A DNA stretch of 64,000 bases from Pelagibacteraceae bacterium AG-447-N18 (GCA_003212275.1 QCQE01000001.1:62001-126000), one strand, 5' to 3'. Positions 8,598 through 18,067 are shown, counted from the stretch's first letter. The notes: generated by a model not told the origin, from the sequence alone. Translations and numbers: made by a program.

Positions 8598-10088
8598 ATG
8601 AAGTTATTTTTTATACTGGGCAATCAATTATTTCCATTAAAATACCTAGACCGCTTCAAAAAAGACCACCTTTTTTTCATGGCTGAAGATTACGAGCTTT
8701 GTACTTATGAAAAACATCATAAACAAAAAATTCTTCTATTTTTATCATCAATGCGATCTCACGCGGATGTACTTAAAAAAGATAAATTTAAAATAGAATA
8801 CTCAAAAATAGAGGATAAAGAATTTAAGGAAAGTTATTTTAAAAAGCTTAAAAAATTAATTAGCACAAAAAAGATTAAGGAAATATCCAGTTTTGAAGTT
8901 GAGGATAAGTTTTTTGAAAAAAAAATTAATCAATTTGTCAATAAAGAAAAAATACAATGGAATATTATCCAGACGCCAATGTTTTTAAATTCAAGAGAGG
9001 ATTTTAAAAAATATTTATCTAAATCCAAAAAACCATTTATGGCAACTTTCTACAAAGATGTCAGAAAAAAATCTGGAATATTAATGGGTGCTGATGGGAA
9101 TCCTACAGGAGGTAAGTGGAGTTTTGATGAGGATAATAGAAATAAATTACCAAAAAATATTTCAATCCCAAAATTTCCAAAAATAAATGAAACTTCTCAT
9201 ACTAAAAAGCTAAAACCTATTGTTGAAAAGCTATTTAAGGATCATCCTGGCAGTACCAAAAATTTCTGGTTTGCTACAGAACACAATGATGTTTTGAAGC
9301 TTTTAAATTTTTTTATTAAAGAAAAATCAAATTTATTTGGTGATTACGAGGATGCAGTTGATCAAAAAGATAATATTTTGTTTCATAGTGCACTAAGTCC
9401 ATATGTAAATTTAGGTCTTATCACTCCAGAATTTATAATTAAAAAAATTTTAGAATTTCATAAAAGTAAAAAAATAAGACTAAATTCTTTAGAGGGATAC
9501 GTTCGTCAAATAATTGGTTGGAGAGAATTTATGAGAGGAATTTATCAAAGTTATTCTACTGAAATGGAGACAGGAAATTTTTTTAAACAAAATCGTAAGA
9601 TGAAAAAATCCTGGTATGATGGCACCACTGGATTACCACCATTGGATTATGCAATAAAGAACGCATTAAATCATGGATGGTCTCACCATATTGAAAGACT
9701 CATGATTTTATCAAACATAATGAACCTTTGTGAGATCAAACCCACAATTGTTTACAAGTGGTTTATGGAAATGTTTGTAGACTCCTCAGATTGGGTGATG
9801 GTTCCAAATGTTTATGGAATGGGATTGTTTAGTGATGGTGGAATATTTGCAACTAAACCATACATTTGTGGATCAAGTTATTTTATGAAGATGATGGATT
9901 TTAAAAGGGGTGATTGGTGCAATATAATGGATGGTCTTTATTGGAGATTTATAGATCGAAATAGAAAGTTTTTTTTAAAAAATCCAAGGCTATCAATGAT
10001 GGTGAGAATTTTCGATAAGATGAAAACTGATAGAAAAAAATTGATTTTGTCAGCTGCAGATAAATTCATTAAAGCAAATACAATTTAG
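8598..10088 (+). CDS. Cryptochrome/photolyase family protein of the FeS-BCP / (6-4) photolyase (PhrB/CryB) type, with atypical cysteine motif
   Basis: N-terminus ILGNQL...MAEDYELCTYEKHHKQKI, GGKWSFDEDNRNKLP, YVRQIIGWREFMRGIY, NVYGMGLFSDGGIFATKPY. The CxxC normally found after the 'KPY...RMSDY' block is absent. Confidence 0.88.
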   Translation: MKLFFILGNQLFPLKYLDRFKKDHLFFMAEDYELCTYEKHHKQKILLFLSSMRSHADVLKKDKFKIEYSKIEDKEFKESYFKKLKKLISTKKIKEISSFEVEDKFFEKKINQFVNKEKIQWNIIQTPMFLNSREDFKKYLSKSKKPFMATFYKDVRKKSGILMGADGNPTGGKWSFDEDNRNKLPKNISIPKFPKINETSHTKKLKPIVEKLFKDHPGSTKNFWFATEHNDVLKLLNFFIKEKSNLFGDYEDAVDQKDNILFHSALSPYVNLGLITPEFIIKKILEFHKSKKIRLNSLEGYVRQIIGWREFMRGIYQSYSTEMETGNFFKQNRKMKKSWYDGTTGLPPLDYAIKNALNHGWSHHIERLMILSNIMNLCEIKPTIVYKWFMEMFVDSSDWVMVPNVYGMGLFSDGGIFATKPYICGSSYFMKMMDFKRGDWCNIMDGLYWRFIDRNRKFFLKNPRLSMMVRIFDKMKTDRKKLILSAADKFIKANTI

Positions 10089-10216
10089 TGAGAAAAGAAA
10101 ATTTACCAATTAAGGTTTGTCCAATATGTCAAAGGCCATTTAAATGGAGAAAAAAATGGAAACTTAATTGGGAAAAAGTTAAGTATTGTTCAAAAAAATG
10201 TTCATCAAAAAAATAA
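10088..10216 (+). CDS. DUF2256 family small zinc-ribbon-like protein (42 aa)
   Basis: GTG start overlapping the photolyase stop: VRKENLPIKVCPICQRPFKWRKKWKLNWEKVKYCSKKCSSKK*. Two CxxC/CxxxC-type pairs and the RPFxWRKKW core. Not in the ORF track because of length. Confidence 0.88.
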   Translation: MRKENLPIKVCPICQRPFKWRKKWKLNWEKVKYCSKKCSSKK

Positions 10217-11643
10217 AAAATTTTAATAAATATTTAATTTTATTTTTATTCGTAATTCTTACAAATAATGTTCGTGCAGAATTTTTTGAGGATCTTTCAA
10301 AAATTATTGAGAATAATGAAAAAAGACTGAGCTATGGGATTTCAGTGACAGATTTTAATATGGATGGAAATAATGAGTTTTTAGTTACAGGTTTTGGTTT
10401 TCCGAATTTAGCGTTATCTTTTCAGGATGGAAAGTTAAAGAATATAAACCAACAAAAAATTTTTTCAGATATTTCAAAGAAAACCATTGGAGTTGCTGCA
10501 TGCGATATTGATAAAGATGGCTTTGAAGAAATCTACTTTTTAAATACCGATACATATAGTGGAGTTAAAAAATATTCAGACAGATTATTGGATATAAAAG
10601 ATAATAATTATTTTGATTTATTTGAATTAGAAAAAAATAAAGAAAATTTAAATTTAACAGCAGGAAGATCTGTTGTTTGTGTAGATAGAAAGGGAGATGG
10701 TGAATATGGTATTTATGTTGCAAACTACGGAGGACCAACAAGGTTTTATGAGATTGAAAATGAACTTATCAAAGATAAAGCTGAGAATTTAAATCTAGAT
10801 AATATTACTGGTGGAAGAGCAGTTGTATCTGGGCATATCTTGACAGAAAGAGCGGATATCTTTGCGGCTAATGAGAGAGGAGCAAATTATCTTTTTAAAA
10901 ATAATAATGGAAATTTTGATGAAGTTGCATTTGATTATAGATTAGATGATGCAATCCAAAATGGACGGGGTACAGCTTTATCAGACATATATTACCGGGG
11001 TAGATTGGATATTTTAAGTGGTAATTGGCTTGGATATCACAGAGCTTGGGTCTTGGAAAATAATGAGTTTAAAGACATTGGAAATAAAGATTTTGATGAA
11101 CCCTCTAGAATAAGAACAATTATTTCTGCAGATTTTGATAATGATGGTTTTGATGAAGTTTTCATGAACAATATAGCAGAACCAAATAAGTTATTTCGTA
11201 TTAAAGATAATGGAAAATTTGAGCAGATAAATTTTAACGTAGGACTTGAAGCTAATGGATATGGAACTGGGGCTGCAGTCGCGGATATAGATAATGATGG
11301 AATTTTAGAATTATTAGTTTCTCGTGGTGAAAGTAAAGCACAAACATTAACTTTGTATAAAGCAAAAGTTGATAAAGGAAGTAAATACTTAAGGATTAAA
11401 CCATTAAATAAATATGGTGCGCCAGCAAGAGGAGCCACTGTTACCTTAATAACTAATCAAAGAAAACATTCAAAAACAATTGATGCAGGATCCGGTTACT
11501 TATGCCAAATGGAACCTGTGGCACATTATGGAATTAGAAAAAAAGAAAAAAATTTTAAAGTAGAAATTAGATGGACAAATGGAAGTAAAGTAATGATTGA
11601 TATAGAGAAACTTAACCAAACAATTATTGTAAGGCAGAAATGA
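10198..11643 (+). CDS. FG-GAP/VCBS repeat protein with C-terminal ASPIC/UnbV-like domain (CRTAC1-like), exported
   Basis: Repeated D-x-D-x-D-G-type motifs (DFNMDGNNE, DIDKDGFEE, DFDNDGFDE, DIDNDGILE); C-terminal YLRIKPLNKYGAPARGATVTL. ATG at 10198 followed by a signal peptide. Confidence 0.85.
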   Translation: MFIKKIKNFNKYLILFLFVILTNNVRAEFFEDLSKIIENNEKRLSYGISVTDFNMDGNNEFLVTGFGFPNLALSFQDGKLKNINQQKIFSDISKKTIGVAACDIDKDGFEEIYFLNTDTYSGVKKYSDRLLDIKDNNYFDLFELEKNKENLNLTAGRSVVCVDRKGDGEYGIYVANYGGPTRFYEIENELIKDKAENLNLDNITGGRAVVSGHILTERADIFAANERGANYLFKNNNGNFDEVAFDYRLDDAIQNGRGTALSDIYYRGRLDILSGNWLGYHRAWVLENNEFKDIGNKDFDEPSRIRTIISADFDNDGFDEVFMNNIAEPNKLFRIKDNGKFEQINFNVGLEANGYGTGAAVADIDNDGILELLVSRGESKAQTLTLYKAKVDKGSKYLRIKPLNKYGAPARGATVTLITNQRKHSKTIDAGSGYLCQMEPVAHYGIRKKEKNFKVEIRWTNGSKVMIDIEKLNQTIIVRQK

Positions 11644-12329
11644 AAAAAATATTCAATATATTTTTAATTGTATTTTTAATATCATTTCAGCTTAAGTCAT
11701 TTGCTGAAGAAAAAAATTATCACAAAGAGCTTATTACTGATTGGTCTAGAATATTCCCAGATAAAAATAGAAATGCTGCAGGACCAAAATTTTTTAAATA
11801 CATCATAGATAAAAAAATAACTTACAAAGACTTTATTGAATTTAACAAATTATATTGCGCAGTTTCTGGATCTTTAATTGACCCAAATAGTGACTCAGAA
11901 TTCTTATTTATAAAAGAAAGTAAAACGAACAAAAAAATTTGTGGAAATTATTATAGGTGTTGTGTTCCATGTTCGTGTGACCTTATGAAGTATTCTGAAG
12001 CCCAAAAGATGAAACATAAATTTGAGGATGGTTTTAAAGAATTCTATGTTTTAACAATTAAAAATCCATGTTCTAAAAAAGATTTTCCCAATAGAGTAAA
12101 TAAAGATTATTTTTGTAATGGTGAAAAAATCAACAAATCAGAAGTGTATAGTCTTAACAATCGAATAGTAATAGGTTTATTGCACAATGGGAAAAATTGT
12201 GCGAAAGATGAGATAGACTTTGTTAAAAGCCATCAAGTGACGGGTAGATATTGTGAGTTGAGAAATAATACACCTTTAGAAAATTTAGATGCAGGTATGG
12301 GTGATATTTTCATAAAACTAGCAAGATAA
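11640..12329 (+). CDS. Exported cysteine-rich protein, unknown function
   Basis: Signal peptide; CGNYYRCCVPCSCD motif and further Cys; ATGA overlap with the preceding FG-GAP gene. Confidence 0.65.
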   Translation: MKKIFNIFLIVFLISFQLKSFAEEKNYHKELITDWSRIFPDKNRNAAGPKFFKYIIDKKITYKDFIEFNKLYCAVSGSLIDPNSDSEFLFIKESKTNKKICGNYYRCCVPCSCDLMKYSEAQKMKHKFEDGFKEFYVLTIKNPCSKKDFPNRVNKDYFCNGEKINKSEVYSLNNRIVIGLLHNGKNCAKDEIDFVKSHQVTGRYCELRNNTPLENLDAGMGDIFIKLAR

Positions 12330-12353
12330 TAAATTTTAAGAAAAACTTTTAGA

Positions 12354-13073
12354 TTGAACATAATTATTTTACAACACATTAAAATTGAAGATCCAGGTTA
12401 TATAAAGGATTTAATGATGGCTGATGGATTCAATCTTACTACAATTGAATTAGATGAGGGTCAAAAAATTCCAACAAATTTGAATGAATTCGATGGAATG
12501 TTTTGTATGGGAGGTCCGATGGATACTTATATGGAAAAAGAATTTCCTTGGTTAGTTGAGGAAAAAAAAAGAATTAAAGAATTTGTTATTGATTTAAAAA
12601 AACCATATTTAGGTTTTTGTTTAGGTTGTCAGTTATTAGGTGAAGTTGTTGGAGGTAAAATTGTTAAATCAAGGCCAGCAGAGATTGGAATGATGGATAT
12701 CAATTTCACCCAAGAAAAAAATAAAGACAATTTATTCTCAAAATTTCCTGACCAAATTAAAAGTTTACAATGGCATTCTTACGAGGTCCAAGAAATAGAA
12801 AATAATAATGATGTCACTTTATTAGCGTCATCTCCAATTACTAAATATCAAATTTTTAAATATCAAGATCATGCTTACGGTATCCAATTCCACATTGAGA
12901 TAAAAGACACAACTGTAAAAGAGTGGGGATGTGTACCAGAATATAAAAAAGCCCTTGAAGATCAGTTAGGAAATGGAGCGTTAGAAAAATTTGATCAATC
13001 TGCTAAAGATAATATGACAGATATGAATAATTATTCTAAGATTCTTTATAATAACTTTAAAAAACTTTTATGA
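12354..13073 (+). CDS. Type 1 glutamine amidotransferase-like protein
   Basis: FCMGGPMDTYMEKEFPWL, PYLGFCLGCQLLGEVVGG, QFHIE triad region; TTG start. Confidence 0.85.
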   Translation: MNIIILQHIKIEDPGYIKDLMMADGFNLTTIELDEGQKIPTNLNEFDGMFCMGGPMDTYMEKEFPWLVEEKKRIKEFVIDLKKPYLGFCLGCQLLGEVVGGKIVKSRPAEIGMMDINFTQEKNKDNLFSKFPDQIKSLQWHSYEVQEIENNNDVTLLASSPITKYQIFKYQDHAYGIQFHIEIKDTTVKEWGCVPEYKKALEDQLGNGALEKFDQSAKDNMTDMNNYSKILYNNFKKLL

Positions 13074-13291
13074 ATAATAAAATTTTTGAGTGGGCAGGTG
13101 TTATCACTGCAATAATGTACTCATTATTTGTGGCTATGAACATTGGTATAGAGTTTTTTGGTTTTTGTTTACTACTTATATCTGCAATTCTAATTGGAAT
13201 TTGGGCTTATCGAGGCGGTCATAGAGGAATATTATTTTTACAATTCTTTTATGCAACAGCCGGGATCATTGGCATGTTTAGATGGTTTTAG
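13070..13291 (+). CDS. Small membrane protein, unknown function
   Basis: 73 aa, two to three TM helices, 4-nt overlap with the upstream gene. Confidence 0.65.
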   Translation: MNNKIFEWAGVITAIMYSLFVAMNIGIEFFGFCLLLISAILIGIWAYRGGHRGILFLQFFYATAGIIGMFRWF

Positions 13292-14427
13292 TTAAGTGTT
13301 GAAATAATTTTTGGAATATAATTTTTAAAGTTAAAGAAACCTTTATTACAATATTGCCAAGAGTTTTGATCAAGTTCTCTATAAAGGAAATTGATTTTAA
13401 AAGTATTTGAATTCAAATAATCTAAATTTTCTCCAACAGTTGGATACAACCCGACTGCTTTTTCTATCTTTTTAATTTCGCTAATATCTATAACTTCACA
13501 ATCAATAGATTGATTTTTAAATCTTTGTTCCTGGTCTTGAATAAGTGAAGATTTAAATTTTAGAACTTTTTCACTAAGTTTGATGCATCTATTTTCATTT
13601 TTATTCGAAATTATATAAAATTTTTTAAATTTATTATTTTGAAAATCACTTGTTTCAAAACAGAGGTTATTCTCGAATATTATCAAATTATTTTGATCAA
13701 TATTTTCAGGATTAGTAAAATCCTGTTTTAAAATTGAGTATTTCTTTTCAGAAATCTTGGGTGGAGCGTTTTCATTTAATTTAATATTACTAAATCTATT
13801 ATTAGTAAATTTTTTGATATTCCACTCACTTGCTAAATAATGTTTTCCCTGTGTTTGAATACCTGCAACCCATCTCCATCCAAGAGTGTTTGATGCAGCG
13901 TCTCCATCATAAAGATGTTGCATAAAAAATTCCGCTCCCAATTGCCATGGCAAATTTAGCGTAAAAATCCAAATACTGGCAAACCACATTCTAGTATGAT
14001 TATGCAAATAATTATTTTCTTTGAGTTCGTTGACCCAATAGTTAAAGCACTCTACGTTTGTTTTTCCCTCAATCGCGTTTTTATAAGTTAGATTATTTTG
14101 AAAATCTTCTTTAATCTTTTTTAGTTCAATTAAAAAATCTGTCCAAACACTGGGTCTTAATTCTAACCAACCTTTCCAATATGTACGCCACAATACTTCT
14201 TGAATAAATTTTTCATTTTTTGTGAATGAAAATTTATTAAGAGATTTTTTGATAACCTCCTTTTCATTAATAATTCCGTGAGTAATATATGGAGATAAAC
14301 AAGAAATATTAGACCTGTTATCAGGTCCGTAATCAAAGTTTCTAAGTTTTGAATACTCTGAGAGATTGTTTTCCACAAAATAATTTAGTTTGTCTAAGGC
14401 CTTAGCCCTTGAAGCTTCAAAATTCAT
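13288..14427 (-). CDS. Photolyase/cryptochrome FAD-binding-domain protein lacking the N-terminal antenna domain, with an extra C-terminal domain
   Basis: SCLSPYITHGIINEKEV, EVLWRTYWKGW, LHNHTRMWFAS, LYDGDAASNTLGWRWVAGIQTQGKHYLASEWNI are FAD-domain motifs near the N-terminus; about 150 aa of unassigned sequence follow. Confidence 0.8.
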   Translation of the reverse strand: MNFEASRAKALDKLNYFVENNLSEYSKLRNFDYGPDNRSNISCLSPYITHGIINEKEVIKKSLNKFSFTKNEKFIQEVLWRTYWKGWLELRPSVWTDFLIELKKIKEDFQNNLTYKNAIEGKTNVECFNYWVNELKENNYLHNHTRMWFASIWIFTLNLPWQLGAEFFMQHLYDGDAASNTLGWRWVAGIQTQGKHYLASEWNIKKFTNNRFSNIKLNENAPPKISEKKYSILKQDFTNPENIDQNNLIIFENNLCFETSDFQNNKFKKFYIISNKNENRCIKLSEKVLKFKSSLIQDQEQRFKNQSIDCEVIDISEIKKIEKAVGLYPTVGENLDYLNSNTFKINFLYRELDQNSWQYCNKGFFNFKNYIPKIISTLN

Positions 14428-14433
14428 TTTTAA

Positions 14434-14814
14434 TTATTTCGATTTTTTTTTCTTTAGACCTAATTTATCGCTATGTCTTAATCTCAAGATTACAATAGCA
14501 CCTGCAATTAAAACTATTGCTACCGCCTCATATACTAACGCACTTGGATCCATTTCTTTTCCTTGTAAAATAATAAATCGTGCTAATGCTGTAATAGCTA
14601 TAAGTAGTGGTAATGTAATACTTATAGATTGCTGATTCCAAAAAACTCTTACCATCGCTAGCACTTCTAAGTAAAGAAACATTAGCAGCAAATCAGCTAA
14701 GGTTACTGATCGATTTTCAAACATTTTATAAATCTCTATTCCAACTGCAATTACAGTGCTTACTAGAATGATGCACATTAAAAGAAGTTGTAGGTTTTTA
14801 GCTATCTTTTCCAT
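14434..14814 (-). CDS. PsiE-family (phosphate-starvation-inducible-like) membrane protein
   Basis: 126 aa, four TM helices, LADLLLMFLYLEVLAMVRVFW and ALARFIILQGKEMDP pattern. Confidence 0.75.
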   Translation of the reverse strand: MEKIAKNLQLLLMCIILVSTVIAVGIEIYKMFENRSVTLADLLLMFLYLEVLAMVRVFWNQQSISITLPLLIAITALARFIILQGKEMDPSALVYEAVAIVLIAGAIVILRLRHSDKLGLKKKKSK

Positions 14815-15272
14815 TATTTATCTTTACTAAATGGTAACCATTTTTCAAATACTGATTTTGAGGAACCATCATACGGAATTGAATAAGAATATGGATTTGG
14901 ACTCGTCAACACTTCAATCCCTTTTGAAAACACGAATATAAAAACAATTACAAAAACGAGCACCATTATTTTAAATGGGTCAAAATTTTTTGTTTTAAAA
15001 ACGCTAGCAGAATTTTCCTCAGCTCTATGAAAATGTTTAAATGTCAAATATACCGCAAATATCAATCCAATGTGGGCTAAAAAAAGTCCGGTCCACCCAA
15101 ATACAAAAGTTGTATATGAGAATACGTACAAACTAAAAACAGTAGTCCAAATAAAACTTAACACCAATAGAATTTGTAATCTTACAGTTTTAGGTAATGA
15201 TCTAAGATCATTTTTGCTATCATCGAACAAAATGTTTGCTGTATCTTTCATCCAATTTTTAAACGATTCCAT
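14814..15272 (-). CDS. Membrane protein, unknown function
   Basis: 152 aa with TM helices; 1-nt overlap with the PsiE-like gene. Confidence 0.6.
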   Translation of the reverse strand: MESFKNWMKDTANILFDDSKNDLRSLPKTVRLQILLVLSFIWTTVFSLYVFSYTTFVFGWTGLFLAHIGLIFAVYLTFKHFHRAEENSASVFKTKNFDPFKIMVLVFVIVFIFVFSKGIEVLTSPNPYSYSIPYDGSSKSVFEKWLPFSKDK

Positions 15273-15332
15273 AAATTTAAATTAAGTTTTTTTCAAAAAT
15301 AAACAATCCCCAATTTGTCACCAAATAATTAG

Positions 15333-16520
15333 CTAGTTTCTTAACTTTTTTTTATGAAAATTTATAAATTTCTCTACATTTGATTTAATAAATGATTTAT
15401 TTTCCTCAAACGAAACTTTTTTCATTGAGTAGGCATTGCTTTTTGTCATTCTTGATTGAATTGTAATATTGCCTTTATAAAGTTTTAGTTTAACAGATCC
15501 ATTTATTTTATTTTTTTTTAAATCCACAATTTTTTGAAGTTTAAACCTTTCTTTTGAAAACCAATATCCATTATAGATCAATTCTGCGTACCTTGGCATT
15601 ATTGCATCTTTTTTGTGCATTGTTTCTTTATCAAGCGTAACTGACTCAATCGCTCTATGTGCATGGATTAACAATGTACCTCCTGGAGTTTCATAAACTC
15701 CTCTAGACTTGATGCCTAAAAATCTATTTTCAACAAGATCAACTCTTCCTATTCCATTTTTTCCCGCCAATTGATTAAGTTTTAATAATAATTTTGCTGG
15801 TCCAAATTTTTTTCCATTAAGACCAATGGGGTCACCATTTTTAAAATTAATTGTTACATGAGTAGCTTTGTTAGGAGCTTTTTCTGGAGAAACAGTTCTT
15901 TGAAAAATAAATTCTGGTGCGGAATTTTTTGGATTTTCTAGCAACTTACCTTCAGTTGATGTATGAAATAAATTATCATCTACTGAAAAAGGAGATGCAC
16001 CTTTTTTGTCTTTTGGGATAGGAATATTGCGTTTCTTCGCATAATTAATTAAATCTGATCGAGATTTTAAATTCCATATTCTCCATGGTGCAATAATTTT
16101 TATTTTGGGACCAAAATAATGATAACCAAGCTCAAATCTTATTTGGTCGTTTCCTTTTCCAGTAGCCCCATGAGATACTGCATATGCTTTGAATTTTTTT
16201 GCAACCTTAATTTGATCCTTTGCTATCAGAGGTCTGGCGATTGAGGTTCCTAATAAATAAACACCCTCATAAATTGCATGACCACGGATCATTGGAAATA
16301 CATAGTCTTTAACAAAAATATCTTTTAAATCATTTATAATTACTTTTGTGACACCAAATTTTCTTGCATTGGAAAAAATTTTTTTTCTATTTATTTCTTG
16401 TCCGATATCTGCGGTGTAACAAATTACTTCTGCATCATAATTTTCTTGAAGCCATTTAAGAATAATAGATGTGTCCAAACCGCCTGAGTAAGCTAATACA
16501 ATTCTTTTTTTTGATTTCAT
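15333..16520 (-). CDS. argG: Argininosuccinate synthase
   Basis: VLAYSGGLDTSIILKWL, YLLGTSIARPLIAK, SHGATGKGNDQIRFELG. Confidence 0.97.
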   Translation of the reverse strand: MKSKKRIVLAYSGGLDTSIILKWLQENYDAEVICYTADIGQEINRKKIFSNARKFGVTKVIINDLKDIFVKDYVFPMIRGHAIYEGVYLLGTSIARPLIAKDQIKVAKKFKAYAVSHGATGKGNDQIRFELGYHYFGPKIKIIAPWRIWNLKSRSDLINYAKKRNIPIPKDKKGASPFSVDDNLFHTSTEGKLLENPKNSAPEFIFQRTVSPEKAPNKATHVTINFKNGDPIGLNGKKFGPAKLLLKLNQLAGKNGIGRVDLVENRFLGIKSRGVYETPGGTLLIHAHRAIESVTLDKETMHKKDAIMPRYAELIYNGYWFSKERFKLQKIVDLKKNKINGSVKLKLYKGNITIQSRMTKSNAYSMKKVSFEENKSFIKSNVEKFINFHKKKLRN

Positions 16521-16523
16521 TAA

Positions 16524-17036
16524 CTAGCTACAAGCTTTTTTTGCAGTGTTATATGCTTTAGTGAATCCCAATAATGAATAATGATCGATTGTTTGAGAGC
16601 CTTTTTCATTGTATCCAGTTACCATTATTCTTGAACCTTTTTTCATAATCTTGACCATAATCTTTTCTTTTTTATTACTAGTCATCCATGCAAAACCTTG
16701 TTGCTTAATATCAAATTTAAATTTGTTATTTCCAGAGGTTGCTAATACAGTATTGTTTTTATTAAATTCATAACCAGCAGTAGTACTGATTTCATTCGCA
16801 ATTTTTTCACCAGGTCTAAATGTTACAAATAATCTAGCATCTCTTTTATTTGTTTTAGGAGATTGCAGAATTGGAGAAGACTGAGCGAAACATACTTTAC
16901 CAGATGCTCCTGCTAAAACCATTGTTTCCCAGTCTTTATATTTACCAATTTTTTTTAGATCTTCTCCAAAAGATTTTGATGTGAATAAAAAAGTAAAAAG
17001 TGTAAATATGAATAAAATCTTTTTAATCATGGACAT
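16524..17036 (-). CDS. Invasion-associated locus B (IalB)-like exported protein
   Basis: Signal peptide; KYKDWETMVL...KVCFAQSSP and KRDARLFVTFRPGEKIANEIS pattern. Confidence 0.75.
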   Translation of the reverse strand: MSMIKKILFIFTLFTFLFTSKSFGEDLKKIGKYKDWETMVLAGASGKVCFAQSSPILQSPKTNKRDARLFVTFRPGEKIANEISTTAGYEFNKNNTVLATSGNNKFKFDIKQQGFAWMTSNKKEKIMVKIMKKGSRIMVTGYNEKGSQTIDHYSLLGFTKAYNTAKKACS

Positions 17037-18067
17037 GGGTTTGGGAACATTTTTTGAATTTTATTAATCTCATTTAAAATTTCGCTTGTTAAACTTACAT
17101 TTACACTTTCTATGTTTGTTTTCAACTGCTCGATTGTCGTTGCCCCTATTATCACACTTGTCATAAATGGCTGAATTTCACAAAACTTCAATGACATTTG
17201 AGTAAAATCAATATTGAATTTTTGCGATAACTTATAATACTCTTCGATAGCTTTTTGACCATTTTCATTTTTATATCTTGTGAAATCTTTAAATAGTTTC
17301 ATTCTTGATTTTTCTGGTAAATTATTATTTCTATATTTTCCTGTTAAGTATCCGAATGCTAAAGGCGAGTAGGCTAACAAACCACTTTTCTCCCTAACAG
17401 AAATTTCTGCAAGTCCAACTTCATAAGTTCTATTAAGTAAATTGTATGGATTTTGTACCGACATCATTTTTGGTAAATCTTTTAATTTTGATATTTCAAG
17501 GAATTTTGATAAACCCCATGCAGTTTCATTAGATAGACCAATGTATCTAATTTTACCTTGTTCAATAAATTTTTTTAAACTTTCAAGTATTTCCTCAAAC
17601 GGTGTCCAATCATTATCGTTTTCGTCATGTTCATAACCATGTTTCCCAAAAAAATTTGTATTTCTCTCTGGCCAATGAAGTTGATAGAGATCGATATAGT
17701 CAGTTTTCAATCTTTTGAGACTTTCCTCTAAAGCTTCAGAAATTTTTTTTTTCCCAAAATTATAACCACCACCCCTGATATATTTGTTTGAAGTATTACC
17801 ACAAACTTTTGTTGCTATAATAACCTTGTCTCTTTTTTTAGTTTTTTGAAACCAGTTACCGATTATTCTCTCTGTTTCCCCATATGTTTCTTCTCTCATC
17901 GGTATGGAATAGATTTCTGCAGTGTCCCAGAAGTTTACACCATGATCTAAAGCATAATCCATTTGCTGAAATCCCTCATCTTGAGTATTTTGTTCGCCCC
18001 AAGTCATAGTACCGAGACAAATTGTACTCACATCCAGATCTGTATTGCCTAATTTTTTATAATTCAT
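17027..18067 (-). CDS. Aldo/keto reductase (Tas-like)
   Basis: GNTDLDVSTICLGTMTWGEQNT, NFWDTAEIY, LKTDYIDLYQLHWPER, VIIGATTIEQL. Confidence 0.92.
   Translation of the reverse strand: MNYKKLGNTDLDVSTICLGTMTWGEQNTQDEGFQQMDYALDHGVNFWDTAEIYSIPMREETYGETERIIGNWFQKTKKRDKVIIATKVCGNTSNKYIRGGGYNFGKKKISEALEESLKRLKTDYIDLYQLHWPERNTNFFGKHGYEHDENDNDWTPFEEILESLKKFIEQGKIRYIGLSNETAWGLSKFLEISKLKDLPKMMSVQNPYNLLNRTYEVGLAEISVREKSGLLAYSPLAFGYLTGKYRNNNLPEKSRMKLFKDFTRYKNENGQKAIEEYYKLSQKFNIDFTQMSLKFCEIQPFMTSVIIGATTIEQLKTNIESVNVSLTSEILNEINKIQKMFPNPCP

Noticed and set aside
11037-11438. 133-aa minus-strand ORF opposite the FG-GAP gene
   Set aside because: Antisense to repetitive, well-supported coding sequence; composition is that of a reverse-complement shadow.
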